64,000 nt of DNA, taken from the NCBI GenBank assembly GCA_958433005.1, contig CAUAWV010000005.1:1-64000 (forward strand), given 5' to 3'. The DNA is from an uncultured Collinsella sp. Its GTDB lineage: Bacteria > Actinomycetota > Coriobacteriia > Coriobacteriales > Coriobacteriaceae. This document shows, piece by piece, positions 17,485 through 27,600 of the stretch. The first letter of the stretch is position 1, and each line of letters begins with the position of its first letter. A model generated the notes under the pieces. The model had not been told where the DNA came from, did not search any database, and saw nothing but the letters and a program-made list of their open reading frames with translations. The position numbers and the translations under genes are program-made.

Positions 17485-18998
17485 TACAGCTCGCCTCCCT
17501 TCCCGGCAAAAGCGGGCGCGACGGAAAGCGCGGGCGCACCCGTGGCGGCATCGGCAAAGCCGCGCTCCAGGGCGCGGGCAAACGTGAGCAGCTGACGGTC
17601 CTTAAAGGCCGGACCCACCAGCTGGGCAGAAACGGGCAGCTGAGTATCCTCGCCCAGGCCCAGCGGCACCGAGATACCGCCGTTGCCGCAGATGTTGAGC
17701 GAAATGGTGTACAGGTCGGAGAGGTACATCTGCGTGGGGTCGCTGATCTCGCCAAACTTAAAGGCCGTGCGCGGCGAGGCGGGCATGAGGATGGTGTCCA
17801 CCTTGGCATACGCGGCGTCGTAGTCCTGCGTGATGAGCGTGCGGGCCTTTTGCGCAGCGTAGTAGTACTTGTCGTACACGCCCGAGCTCAGCAGGTAGGC
17901 GCCGAGCATCTGACGGCGCTTGGCCTCGGCACCAAAGCCGTGGGCGCGCGAAAGCGAGCTCTGGTCGGACAGGTTGGCGCAGCCCTCCTCCTGGTAGCCG
18001 TAGCGAATGCCGTCGAAGCGGGCCAGGTTGGAGAACGCCTCGGCCGGGCCGATGACGTAGTAGGCGGCGATGGCGGCGTCCAGGTGCGGCAGGTCGACCT
18101 CGACCAGCTCGGCGCCCTGGTTCTGCAGCTCCTGGGCGGCGCGCTGAACAGCGGCCTTGACCTCGGGCGTCAGGCCCTCGGCCTCCATAAACGCGGGGAT
18201 GATGCCCACGCGCTTGCCCTCGATGCTGTCGTTGAGATGCTCGGTAAAGTCGACGGCGCAATCCTGGCTGGTGCAGTCGTACGGATCGTGGCCCGCACCG
18301 GTAAGCGCGTTCATGGCCAGCGCGACATCCTCGACCGTGCGGCCAAAGGGGCCCACCTGGTCGAGCGACGAGCCAAAGGCAACCACGCCGTAACGGCTCA
18401 CGGCGCCATACGTGGGCTTAAAGCCCACCACGCCGCACAGCGACGCCGGCTGGCGGATGGAGCCACCGGTGTCCGAGCCCAGCGAGAGCGCAACCTCTCC
18501 CGCGGCGACGGCGGCAGCGGAGCCGCCCGAGGAGCCGCCGGGCACGCGCTCGGTATCCCAGGGGTTGTTGGTGCGGTGGAAGGCCGAGCTCTCGGTGGAG
18601 CTGCCAAAGGCGAACTCGTCCATGTTGGCCTTGCCCATGGGCAGGCAGCCGGCGTCGAGCATGCGCTGGACGCAGGTGGCGGTGTAGACGCTCTGGTAGT
18701 CCTCGAGCATGCGGGAAGCGCAGGTGGTGCGCGTGCCCACGAGGTTCATGTTGTCCTTAATGGCCAGTGGCACGCCCGCAAGCGGGGGCAGCGGCTTGCC
18801 TGCGGCACGGTCGGCATCCACGCGCGCGGCGGCCTCGAGCGCAAGCTCGGGCGCCACCTGTAGGAATGCCTGGACCCCGCCCTCGCGCGCCTCGATGGCG
18901 GTAAGGGAGGCCTGGGCCACCTCGGTAGCGGTAAAGTCGCCGGCGGCAACGCCCGCGGCGATCTGGGCGGCGGTAAGGGAATCGAAGCTCTGCGCCAT
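17484..18998 (-). CDS. gatA: Asp-tRNA(Asn)/Glu-tRNA(Gln) amidotransferase subunit A
   Basis: A 504-residue amidase that frees ammonia from glutamine. The Ser-cisSer-Lys triad is visible: Lys in LAIKDNMN (near 81), and the Gly/Ser-rich signature GGSSGGSAAAVAAG with GSDTGGSIRQPA carrying the two serines. It is coupled to gatC and gatB by one-base overlaps, so the three subunits are made together. Confidence 0.97.
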   Translation of the reverse strand: MAQSFDSLTAAQIAAGVAAGDFTATEVAQASLTAIEAREGGVQAFLQVAPELALEAAARVDADRAAGKPLPPLAGVPLAIKDNMNLVGTRTTCASRMLEDYQSVYTATCVQRMLDAGCLPMGKANMDEFAFGSSTESSAFHRTNNPWDTERVPGGSSGGSAAAVAAGEVALSLGSDTGGSIRQPASLCGVVGFKPTYGAVSRYGVVAFGSSLDQVGPFGRTVEDVALAMNALTGAGHDPYDCTSQDCAVDFTEHLNDSIEGKRVGIIPAFMEAEGLTPEVKAAVQRAAQELQNQGAELVEVDLPHLDAAIAAYYVIGPAEAFSNLARFDGIRYGYQEEGCANLSDQSSLSRAHGFGAEAKRRQMLGAYLLSSGVYDKYYYAAQKARTLITQDYDAAYAKVDTILMPASPRTAFKFGEISDPTQMYLSDLYTISLNICGNGGISVPLGLGEDTQLPVSAQLVGPAFKDRQLLTFARALERGFADAATGAPALSVAPAFAGKGGEL

Positions 18999-19309
18999 TA
19001 CTCGCTCTCCCCCTCTCCCAAAATGGACGGCACACGGAAGTAGCGCTCACGCGCGCTGCCGGCGTTTTCGAGCGCGACGTCGAGCGGCAGGTCGCGCTCG
19101 GGCTCGCGCAGGTCATCGCCCATCACGTTGGACAGGCTTCCGATGGGATGGAACGTGGGCTCCACGTCGGGCAAGTCATATTGCAAGACGGGCTCGAGCA
19201 TCTGGACGGCGTCGTTCATGTAGGACGTCATCTGGGTGAGCTCGTCATCGGTCAGTGCGATCTTTGCGTACTCGGCGATACCGCGCACGTCTTTCTCGCT
19301 GAGTGCCAT
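18998..19309 (-). CDS. gatC: Asp-tRNA(Asn)/Glu-tRNA(Gln) amidotransferase subunit C
   Basis: A 103-residue linker subunit that wraps around GatA and steadies the complex. Typical GatC pattern: an N-terminal helix with AEYAKIALTDDELTQM, then the LQYDLPDVEPTFHP segment and a C-terminal REPERDLPLDVAL...YFRVPSIL. ATG 19309 has GGAAGGGAG; the longer frame adds six residues without support. First gene of gatCAB. A possible -10 (TATACT, 19345-19350) lies upstream. Confidence 0.95.
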   Translation of the reverse strand: MALSEKDVRGIAEYAKIALTDDELTQMTSYMNDAVQMLEPVLQYDLPDVEPTFHPIGSLSNVMGDDLREPERDLPLDVALENAGSARERYFRVPSILGEGESE

Positions 19310-19512
19310 AGGCGCTCCCTTCCGCATAACAGATAAACCGCTCTAGTATACAAGGCAACGCCGCTTGGAGCAGGCGCTTTACCTAAATGCAGCGAAAACG
19401 TAACGAGGGCGGCGGGCTGGCAGGTAATGGGCTGGCGATTCTGCAGCGAAACCGCACCGTCCGTAGCGAAAACCGTCTCGCCCACAACGAAAACCGTCCT
19501 GCCCACAGCGAT

Positions 19513-19577
19513 AACCATCACAACATTCGACACTTTTCGCCAAAATCGAGATTTTCATCGAATGTTGTGATGGTTTG
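19513..19577. repeat. family B palindrome, copy 1
   Basis: Arms AACCATCACAACATTCGA and the inverse, around a 29-base AT-rich loop containing CGCCAAAATCGAGATTTTC. Other copies are at 29424, 39077 and 40316. It lies directly next to family A copy 1. Confidence 0.9.
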
Positions 19578-19589
19578 AAAGCCACGAGC

Positions 19590-19620
19590 ACCACAAAAGT
19601 GCCTGTCCCCTTTGTGGTGG
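19590..19620 (-). repeat. family A palindrome, copy 1 (likely sortase terminator)
   Basis: ACCACAAAAG and CCTTTGTGGT arms with loop GTGCCTGTCC. It begins 14 bases past the sortase stop, where a terminator is expected. Confidence 0.85.
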
Positions 19621-19634
19621 TTCTGAAGAATGCC

Positions 19635-20573
19635 TTATGCCGAGGCCTTGGTCTTGCGGCGCTTGCGGACCGCGTGGATCACGATATCCAGCAGCAACAG
19701 CACAATGGCTACGACCACGATGAGCACGGCAAACTCGCGCTTGCCCCAGTGGCGGCCGGCCAGCGACTTTTGCTTGTCGACGTCCTTCTTGTTGTACTTG
19801 GTGCGCACGCAATGCACCAGCAGGCGATGGTCATTCACGCCGTAAGGGGTGCAGGTGACGAGCGTCACCTTGTCGGCGCCGGGCTCGATGGTCAGTGACT
19901 CCATCTCCTCGGGCAGCACCACCTCGGAGTCCACCATCTTGTAGGCGAGCGTCTTGTTCATGGTGTGCAGCAGCACCAGGTCGCCGGGCTTCAGCGAATG
20001 GATGTCGTCGAACATGCTCAGGTTGCGCATGCCCGAGTGCGCGGTGAGCACGCAATGCGTCGAGGTGCCGCCCACCGGCAGGCTCGTGCCCTCCAGGTGG
20101 CCGACGCCCGCCATAAGGACTTCTTCGCTCGTGCCGTGGTAGATGGGCATGCTCACGTCGATGGAAGGGATCTCGACCCAGCTCATCATGGGGTCGCGGT
20201 CAAAGATGAGCTGCTGAGCGTAGGGCTCGATCTGGTCGGCCGGAAGCTCGGTGGCCTCGCCGGCAAGCTGCTCGTTATAGGAGCGCGCTTGGAGCAAGAT
20301 GCGTTCGCGCTCCTCGGCAGACAGCGCGTCCACGGTGCTGGACACGGTGCTGATCTGGTTGAACACGCCCGAGGCCTCGAGCCGGTCCAAGATCCACGGC
20401 CAGGTCATAAGGCCCACGCCGATAAGGATGATGACGATGGTGATGAGCCGGTCGGCCCAACGCGGCAGCCGCTTGCGGCGGCGTTTGGGCTTTGGTTGAG
20501 GTTTGGGCTGAGGGCTTGAGCCACCGTTGGCCGCGGCGTTATTGCTCTTCATATGTTTGGCGCCCTGCACCAT
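19635..20573 (-). CDS. class C sortase (pilus polymerase)
   Basis: A 312-residue membrane transpeptidase that cleaves LPXTG-like signals and joins pilins through isopeptide bonds. Catalytic residues: His179 (TAHSGM), Cys241 (LVTCTPYG) and Arg250. It has membrane helices near residues 43-62 and near the C-terminus, and a basic C-terminal tail, as class C enzymes do; DRDPMMSW (126-132) may form the lid. ATG 20573 has GAGGAG eight bases upstream. It follows the pilin genes but is separated from the major pilin by a terminator and 544 bases. Confidence 0.93.
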   Translation of the reverse strand: MVQGAKHMKSNNAAANGGSSPQPKPQPKPKRRRKRLPRWADRLITIVIILIGVGLMTWPWILDRLEASGVFNQISTVSSTVDALSAEERERILLQARSYNEQLAGEATELPADQIEPYAQQLIFDRDPMMSWVEIPSIDVSMPIYHGTSEEVLMAGVGHLEGTSLPVGGTSTHCVLTAHSGMRNLSMFDDIHSLKPGDLVLLHTMNKTLAYKMVDSEVVLPEEMESLTIEPGADKVTLVTCTPYGVNDHRLLVHCVRTKYNKKDVDKQKSLAGRHWGKREFAVLIVVVAIVLLLLDIVIHAVRKRRKTKASA

Positions 20574-20977
20574 CGCCGGTCACTCCTCTACAGCTCATGT
20601 TGTCTAAACAAATAATAGCCGATTAGCGAGCTTCCACGCCGGACAACACAGCTAGACTGCACCGTCCAGTCGAGGATAAGCCAGCATTTGAGTTTTCAAA
20701 ATGTCCCGGATCGGCGGGGCGATTCGGGATACAATATCAATAGAAAACGACGCACCCCGCGTAAATGTTTGGGAGCGCGGGCGGCCTAGTTTTCAGCTTT
20801 TGTTAAATGCCCGGGATCCGACCCCCGGGCATTCTTATTTGCGCTTGTTGCGGCGCAAATGCCTTCTACCGTCCGCACCGCGCGTGCGCCTACGGACCTT
20901 AAACCGAACCTCATACGAGTCAAGAAACGCGATGACGAACGTGCTCGCATCGGACGATGGAGGCTGTCTGCGTTGTC
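20574..20977. other. intergenic region between sortase and pilin terminator
   Basis: Contains a terminator-like hairpin at 20806-20833 (AATGCCCGGG with its inverse, followed by CTTATTT on the plus strand). A short minus-strand frame with a very basic end (RRHLRRNKRK) stops just before it; I could not find a start with a ribosome site, so I do not call it a gene. The sortase promoter should lie here but is not obvious. Confidence 0.45.
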
Positions 20978-21018
20978 CAAAAAGAACGGGGCAGACTCCA
21001 TTGCGGAGTCTGTCCCGA
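20978..21018 (-). terminator. terminator after the major pilin gene
   Basis: Minus strand: CGGGACAGACTCC, short loop, GGAGTCTGCCCCG, then TTCTTTTTGG. It lies about 100 bases past the pilin stop. It implies that the sortase has its own promoter or depends on read-through, giving more pilin than sortase. Confidence 0.9.
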
Positions 21019-21117
21019 AAAGAGAATGGCAAAGCAAGAACGTGGATGAACGAGAAAAGTGTCCGCAAGTCTCATGGCCATCACATCCCACCTGCCAAAG
21101 GGATGGGTGAGCGAGCG

Positions 21118-22830
21118 TTACTCCTGCTCGGACTCCTCGGCCTGCTTACGGCTGCGGATGAGGTGCGCCACACCGATGCACAGCACCGCGCCACCAGCGA
21201 TCCAAGTGAAGGTCACGCCGTTAAGGCCGGTGAGGGGAAGGCCGACCTGCTTGGTATCGCCAACGGTGATGTTGAAGGTGCCGTCGTCGTTTGTAGCTGT
21301 GCCAGTCTCGGCTTCGAGCCTGTTGTCGCCCTTCTCATCATTCGGCGTACCGATGATAACCTGATCACTTGGAGCGGTTAGTTCATACTTATCCGTGCTC
21401 GAGCTTTCACCTGTTGTCCCGCTTTCATTCTTCGGCTTAATCGTGAAATCGAAAGGTGCGACCTTATCGTAGTTTTCAGGGGCGCCAGTCTCCTCTACCG
21501 TATAGGTTCCCGCACCGAGGCCCTTGACAGCAAAGGTGCCATCGTCGCCAGTCGTGAACTCATACGCATCATCTCCAAGAGTTCCATCGGAGTGAACGTA
21601 TTTCCCCATTAGGTTTGAATCCGCCGCCGTCTTCACCTTGATGGTAAATTGTGCATTCGGTAGTGCGTTCTCGGTGCCAAGGTCAACCTTATTCAGTTTA
21701 AGGCCATAGGTGTAGGTCTTGACCTCATCGGGCACCGTCGTGCCGGTGTCGTTGGTCATAGGGTTGTTTGAATACTCAAGTTTGACAGTGTTGGTGTTAC
21801 CCGCATTGTCTCCAACGGTAGCCATGCTGTTAATCTTTGCCTTATAGGAGACGACGATGCAAGAATTCTCCGTGATGGTCACGCCTTGGATAGTTTTAAG
21901 GTTGTTGCAAGTCCATGTCGTCGTAACGCTACCGTCAGACGGATCGGCATCATAAGACTTCTCGGTAAAGTCCGTCGTAATATCTTTCCCCGTATTATTC
22001 GTATGGCTCGGATCGGCTTTTGCTGCCTCAGGGGAATCGTACAGATACACCTTGGCGCTATTCTTCTGCAGCGTCAGGCCCTTGGAAATCTGGTCGGAGA
22101 ACTGATAGAAATACGTGCTGTACTTATCGAAGTTCTCGGCGACGGTACCGTAAAGGTTGTACGTCACGTCCTGGCCGATCCGAGAGTCGGCGGCATCGTA
22201 CTCCGTACCGTCTTTATCGCTTACGATCTTCTTCTCGACAGTGGGGATGCCCGTTTTCTCGGTGATTTCAACAGGCGCACTTCCCACGACAGTGAAGATG
22301 GGGGACGTACCTGCCTCACCATCACCAATAGTGTCAGCCTTGGTCACAAAGAGCCAGTAACCATGCTTAAGGCCGGAGGCAACGCGCTTGGTCGTTGTCG
22401 TCTTGTCAGTAAGATCGTCTACGGCAGCGGCAATCTTATAAGCAATGTGATTAGAGTCAACACGGGTTGTCTTATCGGTCCCTGTCACCTTGGACGTTAT
22501 CCAGTCTGCAGCATCCTGAGCGGTTGTACCACCGTAACCGTTATCCTTAATGACATTCTCGACAGCCGTCTTCACATCATCGTTCGCCCAGGTGATATTG
22601 CGCACAACCGTCTTACCCTTGACTATCGCAACATCAGCATTAAAAATCTGATAGCCATAGAATTCGGTATCGTTGTCCTTAACGTTCGTGATGGTCACCG
22701 AGCCATTGGCCGTTGCAGCCGCATCCTCAGCAAACGCCATCGTGACCGGTGCCATAACTCCGCCGAAGCTCAACGCTGCTGTGAGGCCGGCGGTTACTGC
22801 CAGGCGTGCGATGTTCTTGCTCATGCTCAT
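21118..22830 (-). CDS. major pilin, LPXTG-anchored (SpaA/FimA type)
   Basis: A 570-residue exported pilin. Signal peptide residues 1-32 (…MAPVTMAFA). The probable sortase-C lysine is in IPTVEKKIV (near residue 195). A CnaB-like domain near residues 390-490 carries the E-box YTVEETGAPENYD, which catalyses an internal isopeptide bond. The C-terminus has LPLTG, a hydrophobic helix and RSRKQ. ATG 22830 has GGAGGAAAAG. Base composition is clearly AT-richer than in the next pilin gene. Confidence 0.92.
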   Translation of the reverse strand: MSMSKNIARLAVTAGLTAALSFGGVMAPVTMAFAEDAAATANGSVTITNVKDNDTEFYGYQIFNADVAIVKGKTVVRNITWANDDVKTAVENVIKDNGYGGTTAQDAADWITSKVTGTDKTTRVDSNHIAYKIAAAVDDLTDKTTTTKRVASGLKHGYWLFVTKADTIGDGEAGTSPIFTVVGSAPVEITEKTGIPTVEKKIVSDKDGTEYDAADSRIGQDVTYNLYGTVAENFDKYSTYFYQFSDQISKGLTLQKNSAKVYLYDSPEAAKADPSHTNNTGKDITTDFTEKSYDADPSDGSVTTTWTCNNLKTIQGVTITENSCIVVSYKAKINSMATVGDNAGNTNTVKLEYSNNPMTNDTGTTVPDEVKTYTYGLKLNKVDLGTENALPNAQFTIKVKTAADSNLMGKYVHSDGTLGDDAYEFTTGDDGTFAVKGLGAGTYTVEETGAPENYDKVAPFDFTIKPKNESGTTGESSSTDKYELTAPSDQVIIGTPNDEKGDNRLEAETGTATNDDGTFNITVGDTKQVGLPLTGLNGVTFTWIAGGAVLCIGVAHLIRSRKQAEESEQE

Positions 22831-22938
22831 CTTCTTTTCCTCCGTTTTCCAGTTAGTTCTCATTCGATCGGTCATCATCCGTCTGTGTCTTAGCATTTAC
22901 TTCGCTACGTCTCGCCCCGCTCTCTGTGGGGCTGCCAG

Positions 22939-24606
22939 CTACTCTTTATGGCTGCCACCTCCCCGCTTGACCAGGAGCGCGACCACGATGAGCGCGGCTC
23001 CGGCGACCGCTGCGGCGGCCGCGGCGTACATTGCCATATCGCCAGTCGAGGGCATAAAGCCTCCGGTGGTAATGCTAGGGGGTGTGCCGGTGGGCGTGTT
23101 GATGAGCGACGCCTCCAGGCTGCCCGTCGACCCGTCCGCGCTGTCGGCGCGCAGGGGCGACTCGGCCGTGATGGTGAGCTTGGGCTTGGCGGCGGCCACC
23201 TGGTCGGCGTCCAGGCCCTCGGCCTTGACCGTCACGCAGCGCGTGCCCTCGAAGGCGGTGTAGCCCTTGGGCGCCTTGAGCTCGCGGACCTCCAGCTTGC
23301 CCGAGTCCACGCCCGAGACGGTCACGCGGCCGTCCTCGCCCGTGGTGACGGTGGCCTTGCCTTGCGCATCCCACGTGCCGTCGGCCGCCAGCGTGCGACC
23401 GCGGTCGTCGGCGATGCTCAGGACCGCCCCGGCAAGCGGCTTGTCGCCGTCGCTGCCGCGCTTGGTGAGCGCGAGATCCCAGGTGTAGGCGCACGCATCA
23501 TCGCTCGGCGTGCGGGTAAAGCCGGCGTCGCCGGACTGGTCGGCAAGGGGAGAGCGCGGGTAGCGCAGGTAGACCTCGTTGGGGTTGCCCTTCGCGATGC
23601 CGTGGTTGCAGCCGCCGGCGAGCGGCGCGTCGTACACGGCGACCACGCGGGCGCCCGCGGCGAAGGCGTCGGCCCCGCCGAGCGCGGCGATCAGGTCGCC
23701 GGTGCGCACGGTGAAGGTCCCGTCCGAGGCCACCTTGGTGACGCACTGGGCCGTGATGTCGGTCCAGCCCTTCACGGCCTTGGTGCCGGCGCGTCCGTCC
23801 TTGCCAGCCGAGACGGCGTCGAAGCCGCCGTCCGCGCCCGCCGCCGCGTACACGCGCATGCTCGCGGCCACCTTGGAGGGGTCGAGCCCCGCGCCCATGG
23901 TGTCGACGAACTGCACCGCGTAGGTGTCGTAGGCGGTGAGCCCCGCCGGGACCGTGGCCGAGAGGCGCCAGCACAGGTCGTCTGCGACCGTGGCGTCGGC
24001 GGCCTTCTGCCAGGCGGCGGTGCTGTCCTCCAGCACGTGCTTGGCCACCTTGGGCGTCGCGGCCTTGGGCTTGACGGTGACGGCGCTGCCGCCGACCAGG
24101 ACCATGACCGGCGCGGTACCGGCCTCGTTTTGGGAGATGGCGTCGTCATTGGCGACGATGAGCCAGTAGCCGCAGGGCAGCTCGGCCGCCTTGCCCGCGT
24201 TAAGGGCCACGGGCTCGGCGCCAGAACTCTGAAGGGAACGAGCGAGCTGTGCGCTCAGCGCGCTCGTAAGGTGGGAATCGGTGTCGAGCCACTCGGCAGC
24301 TTCCTGCGCGGTGGTCTGGGAATTGGGCATGCCGGCGCTGTGCAGCACAGGCAGCGCGGCGTCGCGCACGGCGTCGCTTGCCCAGGCGAGGTCGGTGGCG
24401 ATCTTGGCGTCGCTGTCGCCGTCGACGACGTTGGCGCTAAAGATCTGGTAGGCGTCGTAGCTGCTCGCCACGGTGCCGCTCACCGTGATGGAACCGGTCG
24501 AGGTCGGCGCGGCCTGCGCGGATGCGGGGAACACAACCGCGCAGGTGCCGATCAGGAGGGCAAGCAGCGCAAACAAGATCGGGAAGGAGCAAACTTTCTT
24601 ATTCAC
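22939..24606 (-). CDS. second pilin subunit with MPSTG sorting signal
   Basis: A 555-residue exported protein: signal peptide to about residue 33 (…VFPASAQA), pilin-like N-domain similar in layout to the major pilin, CnaB domain with VRELKAPKGYTAFEG, and a C-terminal FMPSTGD signal, hydrophobic helix and KRGGGSHKE. The sorting motif departs from LPXTG (Met for Leu). The start is GTG 24606, eight bases inside the end of the adhesin gene, after GGGAGG, so translation is coupled. The gene is markedly GC-richer than both neighbours. Confidence 0.88.
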   Translation of the reverse strand: MNKKVCSFPILFALLALLIGTCAVVFPASAQAAPTSTGSITVSGTVASSYDAYQIFSANVVDGDSDAKIATDLAWASDAVRDAALPVLHSAGMPNSQTTAQEAAEWLDTDSHLTSALSAQLARSLQSSGAEPVALNAGKAAELPCGYWLIVANDDAISQNEAGTAPVMVLVGGSAVTVKPKAATPKVAKHVLEDSTAAWQKAADATVADDLCWRLSATVPAGLTAYDTYAVQFVDTMGAGLDPSKVAASMRVYAAAGADGGFDAVSAGKDGRAGTKAVKGWTDITAQCVTKVASDGTFTVRTGDLIAALGGADAFAAGARVVAVYDAPLAGGCNHGIAKGNPNEVYLRYPRSPLADQSGDAGFTRTPSDDACAYTWDLALTKRGSDGDKPLAGAVLSIADDRGRTLAADGTWDAQGKATVTTGEDGRVTVSGVDSGKLEVRELKAPKGYTAFEGTRCVTVKAEGLDADQVAAAKPKLTITAESPLRADSADGSTGSLEASLINTPTGTPPSITTGGFMPSTGDMAMYAAAAAAVAGAALIVVALLVKRGGGSHKE

Positions 24607-27600
24607 GACGCTTACCTCCCTTCGCATTCGCCTTGCGACGAATGTGCATCCAGGCCGCAGCAGCGCAAAGCACCACCGCGCCGGCAAGGTACGTCAGAGT
24701 GACGCCCGACATACCAGAAAGGGGCAAAGAGGTGGAGTAGGTGTTGGTGAAGGTGGGGTTGGAACTGTCGGTGAGTTCGTGGTCCGCAGTATCGGCGTTT
24801 ACCCACGTACCGCCGGGGTCAACGGTCCCCCTCCTGTAGGTCACCTTACAGCTGATGGTCCCACTGGTATTGTCCGTTGCAACAACTGTGAACTTGTAGA
24901 CCGAATTATCGAACTTGTAGTGCGAGAACAGCGAACTGTTGTCTTTCTCGCGCACATAGTACGTGAAGGTCTTGGAAGCGCCACGGCCCGTGGAGTCAGG
25001 CTCCTTCGTGATATCGGAGAGCGAGTACTCAATCCCCTTATCAGAGTCATCTAAGAACGAAAGCGTCTGCTTCTTGTTATCGCCAGTAGTATTGGCCTCA
25101 CGAATAATGTGCTGAAAACTGCCATCGGTCGCAAGCTGAAGCGTAAACTCCTTCATCTCGCCACCCTCAACGACCTTAGTCGCCTTGGGAGTCCAAGAAC
25201 CGCTGGAGGTGTACGGAGTGTACTTGTTGGTGAAAGTTGCACCACTAGTAAGCGCAACGATAACAGCGTTTTCGCCTTCAGCTTCTGTGACGGCTGCTGG
25301 TTCTGTTTCTGGCGTTCTTGCGCCAGCGCCGTCATTTTTTACCTTTGTTACCGAAACGCTCTTGACTTTGTAATACGTGTATTTAATGTCAAGCACGTTG
25401 TGCGACTTGCCCTCATCCTTCACAACCTCAGGATCAATTTTGTAGATCGTTTTGTCGTAAGTCACGCCCTTGTCCTTGTCCGTGCCCGGAACCTCTACCA
25501 AGTAGTAAACAAGATCGTCATCGGCATAAACTTCACCCAGATCAAAGGTGAGATTTCCGTTCTCATCGTTTTTCACCGTATCGACCACCGAGCAGCGATT
25601 GAGCTGAAGATCACCATTGGAGTCAAAGCTCGGAATCGTATATGAGATCTCGCCTAGTTCGTTAATAATCTTGTTCTGCCTGAGAAGCTGGAAATCGAAA
25701 TCATTTCCTTTAAGCTTGCCGCCCTCAAGCACCTTGGTGCCGTTGAGCTTCATCTTGGGGTAAACCTTGACCTCTCGAGTGGAACCGGCGACAACGTCTC
25801 CGTTGGTCATGATTCCGCCACCGTGGATATTGGAGCTGTTGCCCGTGATATATAACGTAGCCAGCCCTATAGCAGCATTTTGATCTTCAGCGGACGGTTT
25901 GGACTTTAGGCCAATCATGTACTTGGCTTGGGCTCCGTCATACTTACCGATGGTCGCAAGCTGACCGTCAATCGTGCCCGACCAATTTGCAGCACCACCG
26001 CCGAGCATCTGGCCCGTTACGGCTGCGATATAGTCAGCGTTATCCGACTTGCGGATAAGGAAGAGGTCCTCATGGCCACGCCTCTTGAAGTCATCAGTAA
26101 TCTCACCGCCATCAACACTTGAAGGCTGGTCTTCATTCTTACCATTGGTGCCGCCTGATAGATTCTCACCGTTTGCATCGGTGTTTCCGAAAATCGCAAT
26201 ACCATTGGCATCTGTAATCGCCGTCTTGCCGCTCGGGCAGGCCGCGAAGCCACCACCATAGCCCTTGGCCGAGTTTTTGGTAATCAGGGCGTTGGATATC
26301 TTGAGACACGCCGAATTAACGCCTTCGGCACTGTTGCCTCCCTGGACAAACACGCCGCCGCCGCCCCAGTCATTGGGGGTATTAGTCGTATTGTTAGTTA
26401 TGTAGGCTTTCTCGCCGATCACATTAAATTCGCCAACTGTAGGCGCAGCGATACGGATGCCGCCGCCCTCAGAGTTTTGCGCCACATTGCTGGCGATGCT
26501 TCCACCAGAGAACGAAAACAAGGAGAGGGCCTGATTCCAAGCGCCAGCATAAATACCGCCACCGGCCTCGGCAGAATAGTTACCGGTGATGTAGCCACCG
26601 TTAATTGTGAGACTGCCGTTATTGAAGGCAGCAATACCACCACCGCCGTGACATCCGTTGCCGATATGCTTCGTAGAGCCTTCATTGTCGCTGTAGAACT
26701 GATAGTTGTTGTTGGTAATGTAACCACCTGAAATGACTACTGTTGAACCAACGGCACAAACACCGGCGCCGTAGCCTGATCGATCTTTGAACGTACCGTT
26801 ACCGGAAATCGTGCCGCCGGTCATATTAATTGTGGATCCGTTAGCGTACACGCCGCCGCCATTGGAGGCATAGTTGCCTGCAATTACGCCACCGGTCAAA
26901 TTGAGGGTCGAAGCGCCGCCATTCGCGTTGGACACCATAATGCCCGCGCCCGCGCCCGAGCTAGAAGCGCCACACACATAGCCGCCGCTCATGTTGACGG
27001 TAGAGCCGTTTTCGGCATAGATGAGGTTGCCGACGTTGCAATTTTTCTTTTGGGTAAGTACGCCGCTATCGAGATTAAACGTACCGCCCGCATAAACGTT
27101 GATGAGCTTCATCGTGGAGCCAGCAGCGGTACCCACGATGGCACCCTTGATGCTGACCTCGTGCCTATAGAGAGTCTCGGTTGTCCCTGTACCGTTCGGC
27201 GTCGATTCGGTCACGTAATACGTCAGCTTAGTCGGAATGCCAGAACTGTCGCATCCCATCAAGGCAACTCGCCCGTTATTGTCGCCATCCGAATCCTGCT
27301 TTTGATCAGACCCTTGTTTAGAATCTTTGAGGGTAAGCGCAGCGTTATTGGCGATATTGAAGAGCGGCTTGTTTGAATTGTCGCCTGAATGCGTGATTTT
27401 GAAGCCGTTTAGGTCCAGCGTTATCATGCTGCCGTTCTTGTTAAGTGTGATTTCGCCAGCATAGTCAATATCAGCCGAAAGCTTAAAGCTGGCGGCTTTA
27501 TTTTCCACAACGCCTAGAAGCTTTCTCTGCAAATCATCGGCATTATTGATGTCCGTGGCTGTCTCTTCGCTCGCCACAGCCTCCTCGGCTGACGAACCAG

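Noticed and set aside
15802..17595. 597-codon plus-strand open frame
   Set aside because: Shadow of gatB; no recognisable domains.
20835..21068. Small basic protein gene before the sortase (ends RRHLRRNKRK)
   Set aside because: It stops just before a terminator-like hairpin, which is suggestive, but its frame runs through the pilin terminator and no start with a ribosome site was found.
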